64,000 nt of DNA from Pasteurellaceae bacterium Pebbles2 (GCA_023101505.1 LVZA01000001.1:1488001-1552000), one strand, 5' to 3'. Numbered from the stretch's first letter, positions 21,828 through 29,929 are shown. Numbers and translations: made by a program. Notes: a model not told the origin generated them from the letters alone.

Positions 21828-24698
21828 TTAGTCCCGATCTCGTAAGCTACTACGCATTTTTGCTTGTTGTCTTTGTTGGATTTCCTGAACTTTTTGAGCG
21901 ACTAATTTTGCAATCAGTTGTTCGTCTTGCCCTGCGTGTGCATTCACGTTAATTGTAATTTGCATTGGGCTGTGGTTGATGTGCTGTGATTGCGTTGAAC
22001 GCAACGGCGGTCGGTCGTCAATTTGGATCGGTGCAGCTGTGGCAACACTCATTCCTAAGCCTGTAGCAAGTAGGGCATTTTTGCCATAATTTAACGCATT
22101 CAGCAACGGTAAACCAAGGCGTGTAGTGGCTTCTTTGGTGATCACATATTCCCCTGCGTGAACAATCCCCGCTGGCTGATATTTCCCACCGTTTCCAGTG
22201 TAGCCGCCTGATGCAAATCCGTTGATTTTTTCAACGTAACCGCCCACCCATTTTTGTTGTAAAAGCGAAGTATCAGTTACAGGAACATCATTTGCGCCCA
22301 CTTTGATTTGTTCTGCTTTTGTTTTAGTTTGGTTGATTTGTACTTCTGCTTCAGTACTAAAACCTAACTTTTCTTTGATCCAGTCAACGGTTGAGCTAAT
22401 GGCTTTTTGAACCGTTTTAAATGCTTCTAAAATACCATCACTCATTGATGTGAGCATATTTGAACCAAATTCATTAAAAGATTTGGGTAAATCTACACCA
22501 AACCAAGATAACACTGCTTCAAAGGCTTTTGTGAATAAATTAATTGGCGACCAACTTAAAATAGTTTGGGTAATATTATTGATGCCTGAATTAAAAAATC
22601 CACTAATTGCCGTCCAAGACTGATCAAAATATTGACTTGCTGTTTCAGTAATTGTTTCCCAATTTTCAATAACTGAAATAATCCCTTGAATTAACGGAAC
22701 AATTGGAAAAAGTACATTCAAAATCGGATTATTTTCAAAAGTATTACACACCCAATTCCAACCATCAATTAAGGCTTGTTTAACAGTTTCCCAATGTTTC
22801 CAAAGATAATAAATACCTGCTGATAAGGCAGCCACAGCTAATATAATTAATCCAATAGGATTGGTTAACATCATTAACCCTGCTTTTAAAAAGTTTTTTC
22901 CTAGAAACAACACAGCAGTTGATAACGTTTTAATAATATTAATTGTAATTAGAAATGTTTTTCCAAGAGTAACTAAGATTGGTATAACAAAAGCAAGTGT
23001 TAATATAAAGGGAGCTAGAACAGTGAAAGCTATGCCAATAATAGCTGACCATTTTATCATCGTGGCAATCACGCCTTTATTTTCTCGTGCTAATTGGGCG
23101 ATTGCTTTCCCCATATCAACCACAGTTTCTGCACAAGCCCACAACCCTTGAGCAACTTCCATAATGACTGAACCGATGTCATTTGCCCATTTTTGCAATT
23201 CTCCGTTTTGGCTCATTGTGTCAAAGGTATCTAAAATGTCTTGTAATTTTGCTTTAATCCAATCAAATGCACCGCTTTGCATTATTTCTAATTGAAATGC
23301 AGTCCAAACGTCTTCTAATTTCGACCAAATTCCCATTAAGGTTTTGGATTGCTTTTCCATTGCACCAGCATATTTTTCATTGAAAATAGCTTTTAGGGTT
23401 TCTTCAATTTGTTTGCGGTTAGTTTTATCGACTTTAGCAACACGCTGTTTTCCGCTTTTATCAGTGTAAGCATATTCAATAATATTGCTACCTTTTATTG
23501 CACTGCCTTTAATCCCAAATTCTTTTAAGCGTTCATTTTCGCCTGTTACTGCATCGGCAATCGCTTCAACAGCTTGCATTACAGGTTTTCCCATTGCTGC
23601 CGCAGTATCGCCTAGGGACATTAATAGTCCATTTGTTGGATCTAAACCATAGGCTCGTAAACGCACAAAGGCTTCCGCAGCTTCATCAACATTTGCTGGT
23701 GTATCGACAGCAAATTTTTTCACCCAATCAAGGCTTTGTTTCGCTTTTTCACTTGAACCTTCAGTGATTTCAAGCACACTTTGTAATTGTTCAAATTTAC
23801 CTGCAGTCTCTGCCATACTAGCAACACCACGTCCCATTGATGTTACAGGTTGTAATAATTTCTGCCCTGCTATATGAGAACCAATTCCAGTCATAGCAAT
23901 ACCCTGCCCCATTTGATAGCTCTTGCTGATATGGTTTTTAAATGCGGTGCCTATATTTTTTGCTTTAGCAACAATATTTAATGCTGTTTTTTGTTTAACC
24001 AAAGCGCGATTAGTTTTTTCAATATTGCTGGCTAGTTGTGTTTGACTGTGGCTAAAATCTTTTGTATCAAATTCCGCTTTATCAAGTGCAGATTGTAATT
24101 TTCTTAAATATTCCACATTGGCGTTGTAGTTTTGTCCTACTTTCTTTACCGTAGCATTTTCACCTTGCAATGATTTTTTTAAGTCATTAACAACGGTTTC
24201 TAGGCTTTTAGTTTCTCCCTTAAACTTTTTTTGTTCTTCTGTGGCTGATTTAATTGCATCTTTGGTGGCTTTGATTTCTAAATCAATTTGGCTGAGACTA
24301 CCATAGCCTACAATATGATTTTGGTTTTTCTTCATCATATTACTTTGAACAACGGTTAATTCTTTTAACTTGGCACGTTGTTCATTTAATCTTTGGGTGG
24401 CATTGCCTAAACTACCTTTTGCACTTTTGTAGCGTTTTTCATTTTCACCTAATGCCATTTCTAATTGTTTTGCATTTGATTTGGCTTTTTCTAATGCTTT
24501 TGAGTATTCATTGGTTTCTTGACGTAATTTGGCAAATTGATTAGCTTGGCCTTGTAATTTATTGAATTTATCGAGTTGATCTTGCGATTGCTTAACAGTA
24601 TTGGCTAATTTTTCAAAACCACTCATTGCAGCTTTAAGAGGTACACTCACTTTATCCATTGCGGATAATTGCACTGTAAGATCTAAGTTATTACTCAT
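21828..24698 (-). CDS. T: Tail tape measure protein gpT
   Basis: 956 residues. Long N-terminal coiled-coil region (residues ~30-240, rich in K/E/Q heptads), then GxG-rich MGQGIAMTGIGSHIAGQ, a conserved WVKKFAVDTPANVDEAAEAF segment, a hydrophobic stretch (residues ~560-640) of several membrane-like helices, and a C-terminal GGYTGNGGKYQPAGIVHAGEYVI loop common to tape measures. It sets tail length and is ejected ahead of DNA. In P2 it follows E; here it lies between S and V, with the promoter-containing repeat at its start. AGGAAATAAAAA precedes ATG. Confidence 0.93.
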   Translation of the reverse strand: MSNNLDLTVQLSAMDKVSVPLKAAMSGFEKLANTVKQSQDQLDKFNKLQGQANQFAKLRQETNEYSKALEKAKSNAKQLEMALGENEKRYKSAKGSLGNATQRLNEQRAKLKELTVVQSNMMKKNQNHIVGYGSLSQIDLEIKATKDAIKSATEEQKKFKGETKSLETVVNDLKKSLQGENATVKKVGQNYNANVEYLRKLQSALDKAEFDTKDFSHSQTQLASNIEKTNRALVKQKTALNIVAKAKNIGTAFKNHISKSYQMGQGIAMTGIGSHIAGQKLLQPVTSMGRGVASMAETAGKFEQLQSVLEITEGSSEKAKQSLDWVKKFAVDTPANVDEAAEAFVRLRAYGLDPTNGLLMSLGDTAAAMGKPVMQAVEAIADAVTGENERLKEFGIKGSAIKGSNIIEYAYTDKSGKQRVAKVDKTNRKQIEETLKAIFNEKYAGAMEKQSKTLMGIWSKLEDVWTAFQLEIMQSGAFDWIKAKLQDILDTFDTMSQNGELQKWANDIGSVIMEVAQGLWACAETVVDMGKAIAQLARENKGVIATMIKWSAIIGIAFTVLAPFILTLAFVIPILVTLGKTFLITINIIKTLSTAVLFLGKNFLKAGLMMLTNPIGLIILAVAALSAGIYYLWKHWETVKQALIDGWNWVCNTFENNPILNVLFPIVPLIQGIISVIENWETITETASQYFDQSWTAISGFFNSGINNITQTILSWSPINLFTKAFEAVLSWFGVDLPKSFNEFGSNMLTSMSDGILEAFKTVQKAISSTVDWIKEKLGFSTEAEVQINQTKTKAEQIKVGANDVPVTDTSLLQQKWVGGYVEKINGFASGGYTGNGGKYQPAGIVHAGEYVITKEATTRLGLPLLNALNYGKNALLATGLGMSVATAAPIQIDDRPPLRSTQSQHINHSPMQITINVNAHAGQDEQLIAKLVAQKVQEIQQRQQAKMRSSLRDRD

Positions 24699-24780
24699 TT
24701 TTTATTTCCTTAATGAAATTTATTGACATAGAAATCAGGTTATGCGATAACAAAGAAAAAAAGGGGGGGCTATGAAAAAA
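24688..24780 (+). repeat. Direct repeat copy 1 (start of T plus promoter)
   Basis: Sequence covering the first codons of gene T, then TTTATTTCCTTAATGAA, TTGACA (24723-24728), a 17-base spacer with GATAAC (24746-24751), G-rich ribosome site and ATGAAAAAA. It recurs with few changes at 26473-26565. Each copy drives one small membrane protein rightward. Confidence 0.85.
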
Positions 24781-25026
24781 CATACATCTGATACAATGGA
24801 TAGATTTATAGATGCTATTATTGAATTAATCCCTGCATTTCTTTATTTAGTTATATTCTTACCGGCTATTTTGGTATTTTATTTTTTATATTCTAATGGA
24901 ATTGCTTTAGATGTAGCCGTAATCTTTTCATTTTCTGTTGCTTCTATTTGTGTGCTACTTCCCTTAGAAAGTTGGTTGCCTCTTTACGCTCTTGCTTTTT
25001 TAGGTTATTTGTATTTCTTTTGGTAA
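24772..25026 (+). CDS. Small membrane protein, cassette 1
   Basis: 84 residues. Hydrophobic helices at about 21-40 and 45-80 (FLYLVIFLPAILVFYFLY and VIFSFSVASICVLL). Preceded by TTGACA/GATAAC at 17-base spacing and a run of seven G as ribosome site. Its architecture and control region match the 79-residue protein at 26557, although the proteins differ in sequence. Opposite in direction to the tail genes, low GC. Function not recognised; immunity or exclusion is a guess from the context. Confidence 0.65.
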   Translation: MKKHTSDTMDRFIDAIIELIPAFLYLVIFLPAILVFYFLYSNGIALDVAVIFSFSVASICVLLPLESWLPLYALAFLGYLYFFW

Positions 25027-25131
25027 TTAACGATCTAATTGCCCAACTACCAAATCCTCAACTAATCCCATATTCTGATCCCTTAAGCCCAGCAATTCAC
25101 GTTGGGCATATTTCTCTGTGAATGCCATTTT
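25027..25131 (-). pseudogene. Fragment of gene S (C-terminal ~31 codons)
   Basis: On the minus strand it encodes KYAQRELLGLRDQNMGLVED..., clearly related to the C-terminus of gene S at 26800-26905 (KYAQRELLGFTDQDMGLIEK). The upstream part of gene S is missing here. It is a scar showing that the cassette at 24772 once lay directly beside gene S. Confidence 0.8.
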
Positions 25132-25204
25132 TCTTAGGTCTCGCCCTAAAAATATTGACAGGGCAAATAAAAGTATTACAGTAATAAAAAATAAAGGGGA
25201 TAAT

Positions 25205-25507
25205 ATGGAATTATTATTGTTAGTTATTGGATTACCTTTAGTTATTGGTGTCGGTCTTGCTGTGGCTATGTCAGGCTTTACCGTCATTGGTGCTGTATTA
25301 ATCGGTATCTTTACATTAATGTTTCGTTTTTGGTATATATCGTTTATTGTTACGTTAGCTATAATATTTCCTTTGATTTTCCTAAATAATTGGGGAATGC
25401 CTATTCTTATTGGGCTTGGCGTATTTACCTTAATTTTTTATTTAACCCCTTTAACAGAAGAACAAAAAACTGAGATTGCACAGCTAAAAACAAGTCTGAA
25501 AAGTTAA
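25205..25507 (+). CDS. Small membrane protein 2
   Basis: 100 residues from ATG 25205 (AAGGGG 9 bases upstream); extended upstream reading frame contains gene S scar sequence and is rejected. Three to four hydrophobic stretches: ELLLLVIGLPLVIGVGLAVAM, VIGAVLIGIFTLMF, YISFIVTLAIIFPLIFL, GLGVFTLIFYL, then a charged C-terminal tail EEQKTEIAQLKTSLKS. No family recognised. Confidence 0.6.
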   Translation: MELLLLVIGLPLVIGVGLAVAMSGFTVIGAVLIGIFTLMFRFWYISFIVTLAIIFPLIFLNNWGMPILIGLGVFTLIFYLTPLTEEQKTEIAQLKTSLKS

Positions 25508-25532
25508 TGGTTTATTGATAAAAGGTGAGCCT

Positions 25533-25811
25533 ATGCAAATTTTAATGTTTTTATTATTGATGGTTGTTTTGCCATTTTTCTTCCTTATCGGCATTGGTAT
25601 TATTGTTACGACTGCAACTGTTGGTATTGTTTCTGTAGTAGCACCTTTTGCATTAGGGGGGCTTGGTCTGTTATTCCTACTAGGCTTAATTGCTTATCCA
25701 TTTAAAGACTTAATTAATGAGCATCAAGAAGTCTTAAATAAATGGGGAGAACGATTTGTTATAACTGCCTTTTCACTTACTCTGATTTACCATATTTTTT
25801 ATGTTTGGTGA
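25533..25811 (+). CDS. Small membrane protein 3
   Basis: 92 residues from ATG 25533 (AAAGGTGAG upstream). Two strongly hydrophobic segments in the first 60 residues (MFLLLMVVLPFFFLIGIGI and APFALGGLGLLFLLGLIAY), a charged stretch KDLINEHQEVLNKWGERF, and a further helix. It starts 25 bases after the previous gene, so co-transcription is likely. Function unknown. Confidence 0.6.
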   Translation: MQILMFLLLMVVLPFFFLIGIGIIVTTATVGIVSVVAPFALGGLGLLFLLGLIAYPFKDLINEHQEVLNKWGERFVITAFSLTLIYHIFYVW

Positions 25812-25816
25812 TAAGT

Positions 25817-26083
25817 ATGAAAAAATCTAACCCTATTTTATCTTGGAATAATTACAACGATGTCGCTGAATTTGCCGTAATCATTTTTAATATTGCGGTT
25901 ATCGGGCTTCCTTTGTGGTTATTATTCTATTTTCATTTCTTGCTTAATTATGATTGGCTTATTGCTGGTTTTTTTGCCTTTGGCTATTTTCTTGTGCAAT
26001 GGGCATTTTCGTTAATTGGTTGGCATTATTTCGCGTTCTTTTTTGTATTTTTACCACTGTGCGCTTATTTTGGTTTAAACTAA
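25817..26083 (+). CDS. Small membrane protein 4
   Basis: 88 residues from ATG 25817; starts 5 bases after the previous stop with AAGT as weak ribosome site, suggesting coupled translation. An N-terminal polar segment (MKKSNPILSWNNYNDVAEF) precedes two or three helices rich in aromatic residues (FAVIIFNIAVIGLPLWLLFYF, FFAFGYFLVQWAFSLIGW, FAFFFVFLPLCAYF). No recognised family. Confidence 0.55.
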   Translation: MKKSNPILSWNNYNDVAEFAVIIFNIAVIGLPLWLLFYFHFLLNYDWLIAGFFAFGYFLVQWAFSLIGWHYFAFFFVFLPLCAYFGLN

Positions 26084-26097
26084 AGAGTAAATATATT

Positions 26098-26421
26098 ATG
26101 GAACTACTTTCATTTATTAGTTTATTTGCAGTTTTCGGCATATTGTTTGCTTTAGCGATTGTTGGGGTGATTTTCGTTATTGTCGCTTTGTACTATGCTG
26201 TCGGCTTGATTTTTCTCTCTATCCGCCATTATTTGCAACTTTCAGCCAAACAACGCCAAGGCGTATTAAAAAGTGCGGTTGAATTTTCTTCAGTTTTTAT
26301 TTTTGCGCTTATTGCTTGGGCGGTTTACCCGATGGCAAAAGCATTATGGCTTGCGCTGTTGATTTCATTTTTAATTACATCGCTCTTTTCTGCGTTGTTT
26401 CTTAAAGTGATTAAAAATTAG
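26098..26421 (+). CDS. Small membrane protein 5
   Basis: 107 residues from ATG 26098. Two long N-terminal helices (SLFAVFGILFALAIVGVIFV), a polar loop RHYLQLSAKQRQGVLKSAVE that contains an uptake signal (near 26270), and two C-terminal helices. Overall a four-helix membrane protein. Fourth gene of the block between the gene S scar and the second repeat copy. Function unknown. Confidence 0.6.
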   Translation: MELLSFISLFAVFGILFALAIVGVIFVIVALYYAVGLIFLSIRHYLQLSAKQRQGVLKSAVEFSSVFIFALIAWAVYPMAKALWLALLISFLITSLFSALFLKVIKN

Positions 26422-26472
26422 CAATGCATTCGCTCATAATATTTCAACACTAACATTTACCTTTGAACTGTA

Positions 26473-26565
26473 TTATTACTCGCCTTTTATTTCCTTAATG
26501 AATTTTATTGACATAGAAATCAGGTTATGCCATAACAAAGAAAAAGGGGGAACGCAATGAAAAAA
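26473..26565 (+). repeat. Direct repeat copy 2 (scar of gene T start plus promoter)
   Basis: Repeats 24688-24780: TTATTACTC (the first codons of gene T read from the other strand, now lacking their ATG), then TTTTATTTCCTTAATGAA, TTGACA (26508-26513), 17 bases, CATAAC (26531-26536), AAAAAGGGGG and ATGAAAAAA. This copy includes a scar of gene T away from gene T. Confidence 0.85.
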
Positions 26566-26796
26566 AACAATGTACTTGGCGAATTTGATGTTGTTGATAC
26601 ATTATTACAGCTATTTTTTGCCCTAATACTTTCATTACCCATTATTGTGTTTTGCATTTTTTATTATTATTTCGATAGTGGTATTGTAATTTCTCTATTT
26701 TTTGGACTGCTTTTTAGTATTGTTAATATTATTTCTCCCTTTGTGGCTTGGGTCTTTTTATTTATTCCTTGGCTGACTTGGTGCATATTTTTTTAG
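26557..26796 (+). CDS. Small membrane protein, cassette 2
   Basis: 79 residues with two hydrophobic segments (LLQLFFALILSLPIIVFCIFY and SLFFGLLFSIVNIISPFVAW) and a hydrophobic tail. It has the same promoter and ribosome-site module as the 24772 gene and ends 3 bases before the stop of gene S, convergent. Start MKKNNVLGEFDVVDT is polar, suggesting an N-terminus in the cytoplasm. Function unknown. Confidence 0.65.
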   Translation: MKKNNVLGEFDVVDTLLQLFFALILSLPIIVFCIFYYYFDSGIVISLFFGLLFSIVNIISPFVAWVFLFIPWLTWCIFF

Positions 26797-26799
26797 TGA

Positions 26800-27258
26800 T
26801 TAATTGCTTATTTGTTCAATTAATAATTTTTCAATTAACCCCATATCCTGATCCGTAAAGCCCAGCAATTCACGTTGGGCATATTTCACTTTAAAATTCG
26901 CCGTGCGTTTTACACGACTTGATAAGCCTAATTGGTGGACATTCGCAATGGCGGCATTGCTGCCACTAAATCCCACTGAAACTTGTTCTGAATTTGACCG
27001 CACTTTTAGAAATCTTGCGGTGCGTAATTTAGTGAACATTGCTTTACGTTTTACTCTGCCTTTGGCGTTTTTCTTCGCTTTTTGTACCTTGCGTGGTTCG
27101 TAAACCGAGCCGTCGGGGGCTTGTTGTTTGGCTATGCGTGTTTGTTGGCTTTTGCGTAATTGTTGCCCGATGTTTTTAGCCAAATTTCGCCGTTGCTGTG
27201 GGCTGATATTGGCTAAAAGTGCGGTGAATTTTGCGTGAATTTCGTCAATCGTTGCCAT
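26800..27258 (-). CDS. S: Tail completion protein gpS (virion morphogenesis)
   Basis: 152 residues from ATG 27258 (MATIDEIHAKFTALL). Phage virion morphogenesis family: N-terminal helix with NLAKNIGQQLRKSQQTRIAKQQAPDGS, basic centre RKVQKAKKNAKGRVKRK, and the end VKYAQRELLGFTDQDMGLIEKLL. Completes the tail top in P2. The start overlaps the R stop. Its C-terminus is duplicated as a fragment at 25027-25131. Confidence 0.85.
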   Translation of the reverse strand: MATIDEIHAKFTALLANISPQQRRNLAKNIGQQLRKSQQTRIAKQQAPDGSVYEPRKVQKAKKNAKGRVKRKAMFTKLRTARFLKVRSNSEQVSVGFSGSNAAIANVHQLGLSSRVKRTANFKVKYAQRELLGFTDQDMGLIEKLLIEQISN

Positions 27259-27751
27259 TCGGTGCGACCTCGTCATTTATGGTGATTTGGCTGTCGAAAA
27301 TCAGATTTTGTTCATTTTCAAAATACACTCGCAAGCGTGATTTAAACCACGTTGGCTCAGGTTTGTAATCAATAATGACGTTATGTTCATCTTGCTGTTT
27401 CACGACGACACGCTCTGTCATAGCGTTGATTTCAAATAGAATATCTGCGGTGTTATTGTTGTTAAAATCAGGCAGAAAGCGAATAGCCTTATCTCGCAAA
27501 TTTGGGTGTTGAAATAATTCAGGTTGATTAATTTGCAAATAGGCAAGCAATGGCACGGTGAGTTGTGCAATATCATTGGGGTAATCAGTGATGATAATGT
27601 TTAAGTTATATTCAAATTCAAAACTTAAATTTTCTGTCCCTGTGCGTAAAATTTTGCCGTCTTCGATAAACAGTTGCAATTTATCGGGGTTTTCAATAAA
27701 GAATGGGTCGCTTTGCTCAAAAACGTTGCGAAGTTGGTTTAGCTTTTTCAT
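27245..27751 (-). CDS. R: Tail completion protein gpR
   Basis: 168 residues of the P2 gpR family, acting with S to finish the tail. Conserved: MKKLNQLRNVFEQSDPFF, then FEFEYNLNIIITDYPNDIAQLTVPLLAYLQ and QPELFQHP. The C-terminal part continues to VAPNGND. Preceded in the late direction by the hicAB insertion. Confidence 0.85.
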   Translation of the reverse strand: MKKLNQLRNVFEQSDPFFIENPDKLQLFIEDGKILRTGTENLSFEFEYNLNIIITDYPNDIAQLTVPLLAYLQINQPELFQHPNLRDKAIRFLPDFNNNNTADILFEINAMTERVVVKQQDEHNVIIDYKPEPTWFKSRLRVYFENEQNLIFDSQITINDEVAPNGND

Positions 27752-27797
27752 AATATAATTGCCTTTATTAAAAAGTGGTTATTATCACTATAAATAT

Positions 27798-27826
27798 TTG
27801 CCTTTTATTTCTATTGTGGGTATAAT
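27798..27826 (+). promoter_or_regulatory. hicAB promoter with operator-like dyad
   Basis: TTGCCT at 27798-27803 and TATAAT at 27821-27826, 17 bases apart. The -10 lies inside GGGTATAATAACCC, an imperfect inverted repeat that could bind HicB for autorepression. Confidence 0.7.
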
Positions 27827-27859
27827 AACCCCTATTGATTAACAAGTTGAGATTATGCG

Positions 27860-28042
27860 GTGGATAGTTCAACACTCATCAAAATGCTTGAAAAGGACGG
27901 CTGGGAACTTGTTGGTGTTAGTGGCAGTCATCATCAATTTAAGCATAAAGTTAAAAAGGGACGTGTTACAGTCCCACACCCTAGAAAAGACGTAAAAATA
28001 GGGACTTATAAAAATATCTTAAAACAAGCGGGGCTGAAATAG
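27860..28042 (+). CDS. hicA: HicA toxin
   Basis: 60-residue mRNA interferase with a double-stranded RNA-binding-like fold. Motifs: LIKMLEKDGWELVGVSGSHHQFKH with the catalytic His in SGSHHQF, then RVTVPHPRKDVKIGTYKNILKQAGL. The start is GTG at 27860, no ATG is available in frame. It precedes hicB, the usual order, and both are on the strand opposite to the tail genes. Confidence 0.92.
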   Translation: MDSSTLIKMLEKDGWELVGVSGSHHQFKHKVKKGRVTVPHPRKDVKIGTYKNILKQAGLK

Positions 28043-28072
28043 TCCCTCATTTTCCAATTAGTAGGAGTTTTT

Positions 28073-28504
28073 ATGTTATATCCAATCGGTATTGAAATGG
28101 GTGATGAAACCCACGCTTACGGCGTTATTGTGCCTGATGTACCAGGTTGTTTTTCAGCTGGCGACACGCTTGAAGAAGCATTCGAAAATGTACGTGAAGC
28201 AATCGAATTCCACATTCAAGGCTTAGTTGAAGACGGCGAAGAAGTGCCGTTGCCAACATCGCTTGAAGAACACCGCAAACGCTTTGCCGAAGATCCTGAT
28301 TTACAATATTTCACATTCTTAACTGTGGTTAATGTGGATATTACGCATTTATTGGGCAAAGCCGAAAAAATCAATATTACAGTGCCACGTCATCTGTTAC
28401 ATAAAATCGATCAGTTTGTAGCGGTTCACCCTGAATATAAAAACCGTAGTAGCTTTTTGAGCCGTATTGCTGCCGATAAAGTATTTGGTGTCGCTACTGC
28501 TTAA
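28073..28504 (+). CDS. hicB: HicB antitoxin
   Basis: 143 residues. N-terminal RNase H-like HicB fold (YGVIVPDVPGCFSAGDTLEEAFENVREAIEFH) neutralises HicA. C-terminal ~45 residues (INITVPRHLLHKIDQFVAVHPEYKNRSSFLSRIAADKV) look like a ribbon-helix-helix DNA-binding domain for autoregulation. TAGGAG lies before the ATG. Its end overlaps the methyltransferase stop by 11 bases in convergent orientation. Confidence 0.9.
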   Translation: MLYPIGIEMGDETHAYGVIVPDVPGCFSAGDTLEEAFENVREAIEFHIQGLVEDGEEVPLPTSLEEHRKRFAEDPDLQYFTFLTVVNVDITHLLGKAEKINITVPRHLLHKIDQFVAVHPEYKNRSSFLSRIAADKVFGVATA

Positions 28505-29351
28505 ACGTTATCCGCACAAACTCATCTAACTCATCTTCAAGCCGTCTTCGTCTTGCTTCTTGCTTGGCGATTTCGGCTTCTAATGCCGCAATGTCAATTT
28601 CTTCACGCTCAATTTCAGGTGTGAACACGTCCCATTTTTCAGGATTGATTTTAGCGGTATCACAGCCTTTCTCTGTTTTCGTTTTGCAGTCATACAAGAC
28701 ACGTTCGTATAAATCTGATTGTTTGCGCTTGTCGATAACCAAAAACAACACGGAGATCACCGTATCTTCGAAAGCGTTTTCAACTAAGTGTAATTCAGCT
28801 AATTGATTACCGATTAACTCACGCAATTTTCGTTCTGTATTACGGTAAGCAATGCCAGCAAAGGCAATAAAAAAACCGTAACGTCCGCAATGTTCCAACC
28901 CTTTTAAAATGAAAATATCGTCCACTACACCCGATTTCTTCCACGGATAACTTGCCTGAATTGCTTGTTTATCTTCTTTGGGCAAATCCTTAAACTTAAT
29001 CGAAAAAGGCGGGTTCATCACCGTACATTGCATTTTTATGTTAGGCGAAAACTGAAAGAAACTCTGGCAATAAATTTCTGCGCTTGGATAGTTATATCGT
29101 GCGGCTTCCACCGCTTCAGGCTGAATATCAACTCCGATAAATTCATTTGGCGAAATAAATTGCTCGAGCTGACCACTACCGCACGCACCATCAAACACTG
29201 TTGGATATTTTCCGCAATAATGCGTTACTTTTTCCGCTACATAACGACGCAACGTTTCGCCTGTAATATATTCCGCGAATTTATCCGCTTTCTTGCGGTT
29301 GTTGTGTTCTACAATTTCCAAATTACCGCCCACATCTTCGTTCAATTTCAT
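28494..29351 (-). CDS. N6-adenine DNA methyltransferase-like protein
   Basis: 285 residues from ATG 29351 (MKLNEDVGGNLEIVEHNN). AdoMet motif I appears as VFDGACGSGQLEQF and motif IV as VMNPPFSIKF, the NPPF of adenine-N6 methylases; a C-terminal helical region EIERE...EAEIAKQEARRRRLEDEL could be a coiled coil. It has no visible target-recognition domain of a type I system and no restriction gene nearby, so it is probably an orphan phage methylase shielding phage DNA. Overlaps the zinc-finger gene upstream by 29 bases, showing joint translation. Confidence 0.8.
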   Translation of the reverse strand: MKLNEDVGGNLEIVEHNNRKKADKFAEYITGETLRRYVAEKVTHYCGKYPTVFDGACGSGQLEQFISPNEFIGVDIQPEAVEAARYNYPSAEIYCQSFFQFSPNIKMQCTVMNPPFSIKFKDLPKEDKQAIQASYPWKKSGVVDDIFILKGLEHCGRYGFFIAFAGIAYRNTERKLRELIGNQLAELHLVENAFEDTVISVLFLVIDKRKQSDLYERVLYDCKTKTEKGCDTAKINPEKWDVFTPEIEREEIDIAALEAEIAKQEARRRRLEDELDEFVRITFKQ

Positions 29352-29535
29352 AAATCTGTTGGCAGTCGATACATCTTGCACAACCTACGACGAGTTCACG
29401 GCGTTTTTGTGGGATTGCTTCACCACAATCTTCGCAGTGGCTTTTGCTTGGGCGGTGCACCGCTTGAAATCGGCGTAACGCCAATTCACGTTGTTGTTCT
29501 TCAATGGCTTGTGCTTTGTCTAAAATATCTGTCAT
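29323..29535 (-). CDS. DksA/TraR-type zinc finger protein
   Basis: 70 residues, helical N-terminus (DILDKAQAIEEQQRELALRRF) and a C4 zinc finger HCEDCGEAIP...VGCARCIDCQQIYE near residues 33-62. Phage TraR/DksA-like factors bind the secondary channel of RNA polymerase and shift host and phage transcription (family knowledge). Located in the late operon between the spanins and the methylase. Confidence 0.8.
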   Translation of the reverse strand: MTDILDKAQAIEEQQRELALRRFQAVHRPSKSHCEDCGEAIPQKRRELVVGCARCIDCQQIYEIERRCGR

Positions 29536-29558
29536 TATGGTTTCCTTTTAATGCACAG

Positions 29559-29587
29559 TTGCACTGTGTGGCTGTTTGTATTAAAAT
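29559..29587 (+). promoter_or_regulatory. higBA promoter and operator
   Basis: TTGCAC at 29559-29564 and TAAAAT at 29582-29587, 17 bases apart. The -35 overlaps CACAG-TTGCA-CTGTG, an inverted repeat (29554-29568) suited to a HigA dimer. Confidence 0.7.
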
Positions 29588-29616
29588 AATTTTATTATTC
29601 GCTAAATGGGTATTTA

Positions 29617-29922
29617 ATGTTTAACCTTGATCATCTACACTTTCGGGATAACTATCTTTATCGCTTTTTTCAATATGGCGAGGCTCATAGTAAAATTCCT
29701 GCCACATTAACGAAAGTGCTTGCTCGCAAATTAGATATGATCAGTGCGGCTGAAAATCTTAATGATTTGCGAGTTCCACCTGCAAACCATTTAGAGTTGC
29801 TTGAACCGAAAGGAAATAAGCGTTATTCAATTCGAGTAAATAAGCAATACCGTTTAATTTTTAAATATGAAGATAATCAAATTTCAGATTTATATTTAGA
29901 CCCACACAATTATGATTTATGA
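29617..29922 (+). CDS. higB: HigB toxin (RelE superfamily)
   Basis: 101 residues, RelE-like mRNA interferase: IPATLTKVLARKLDMISAAENLNDLRVPP, LEPKGNKRYSIRVNKQYRLIFKYEDNQISDLYLDPHNYDL. The NxRYxIRVNxQYRLxF block is the HigB signature. Toxin-first order with 3' end close to higA identifies the HigBA arrangement. Transcribed against the late genes. Confidence 0.9.
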   Translation: MFNLDHLHFRDNYLYRFFQYGEAHSKIPATLTKVLARKLDMISAAENLNDLRVPPANHLELLEPKGNKRYSIRVNKQYRLIFKYEDNQISDLYLDPHNYDL

Positions 29923-29929
29923 GGTGATG

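Noticed and set aside
25118-25204. N-terminal extension of the membrane protein at 25205
   Set aside because: The extension is antisense to the gene S scar and has no ribosome site; ATG 25205 has AAGGGG upstream.
28965-29624. 219-codon rightward ORF over the methylase gene
   Set aside because: Antisense to a clear methylase with NPPF; composition typical of an antisense frame.
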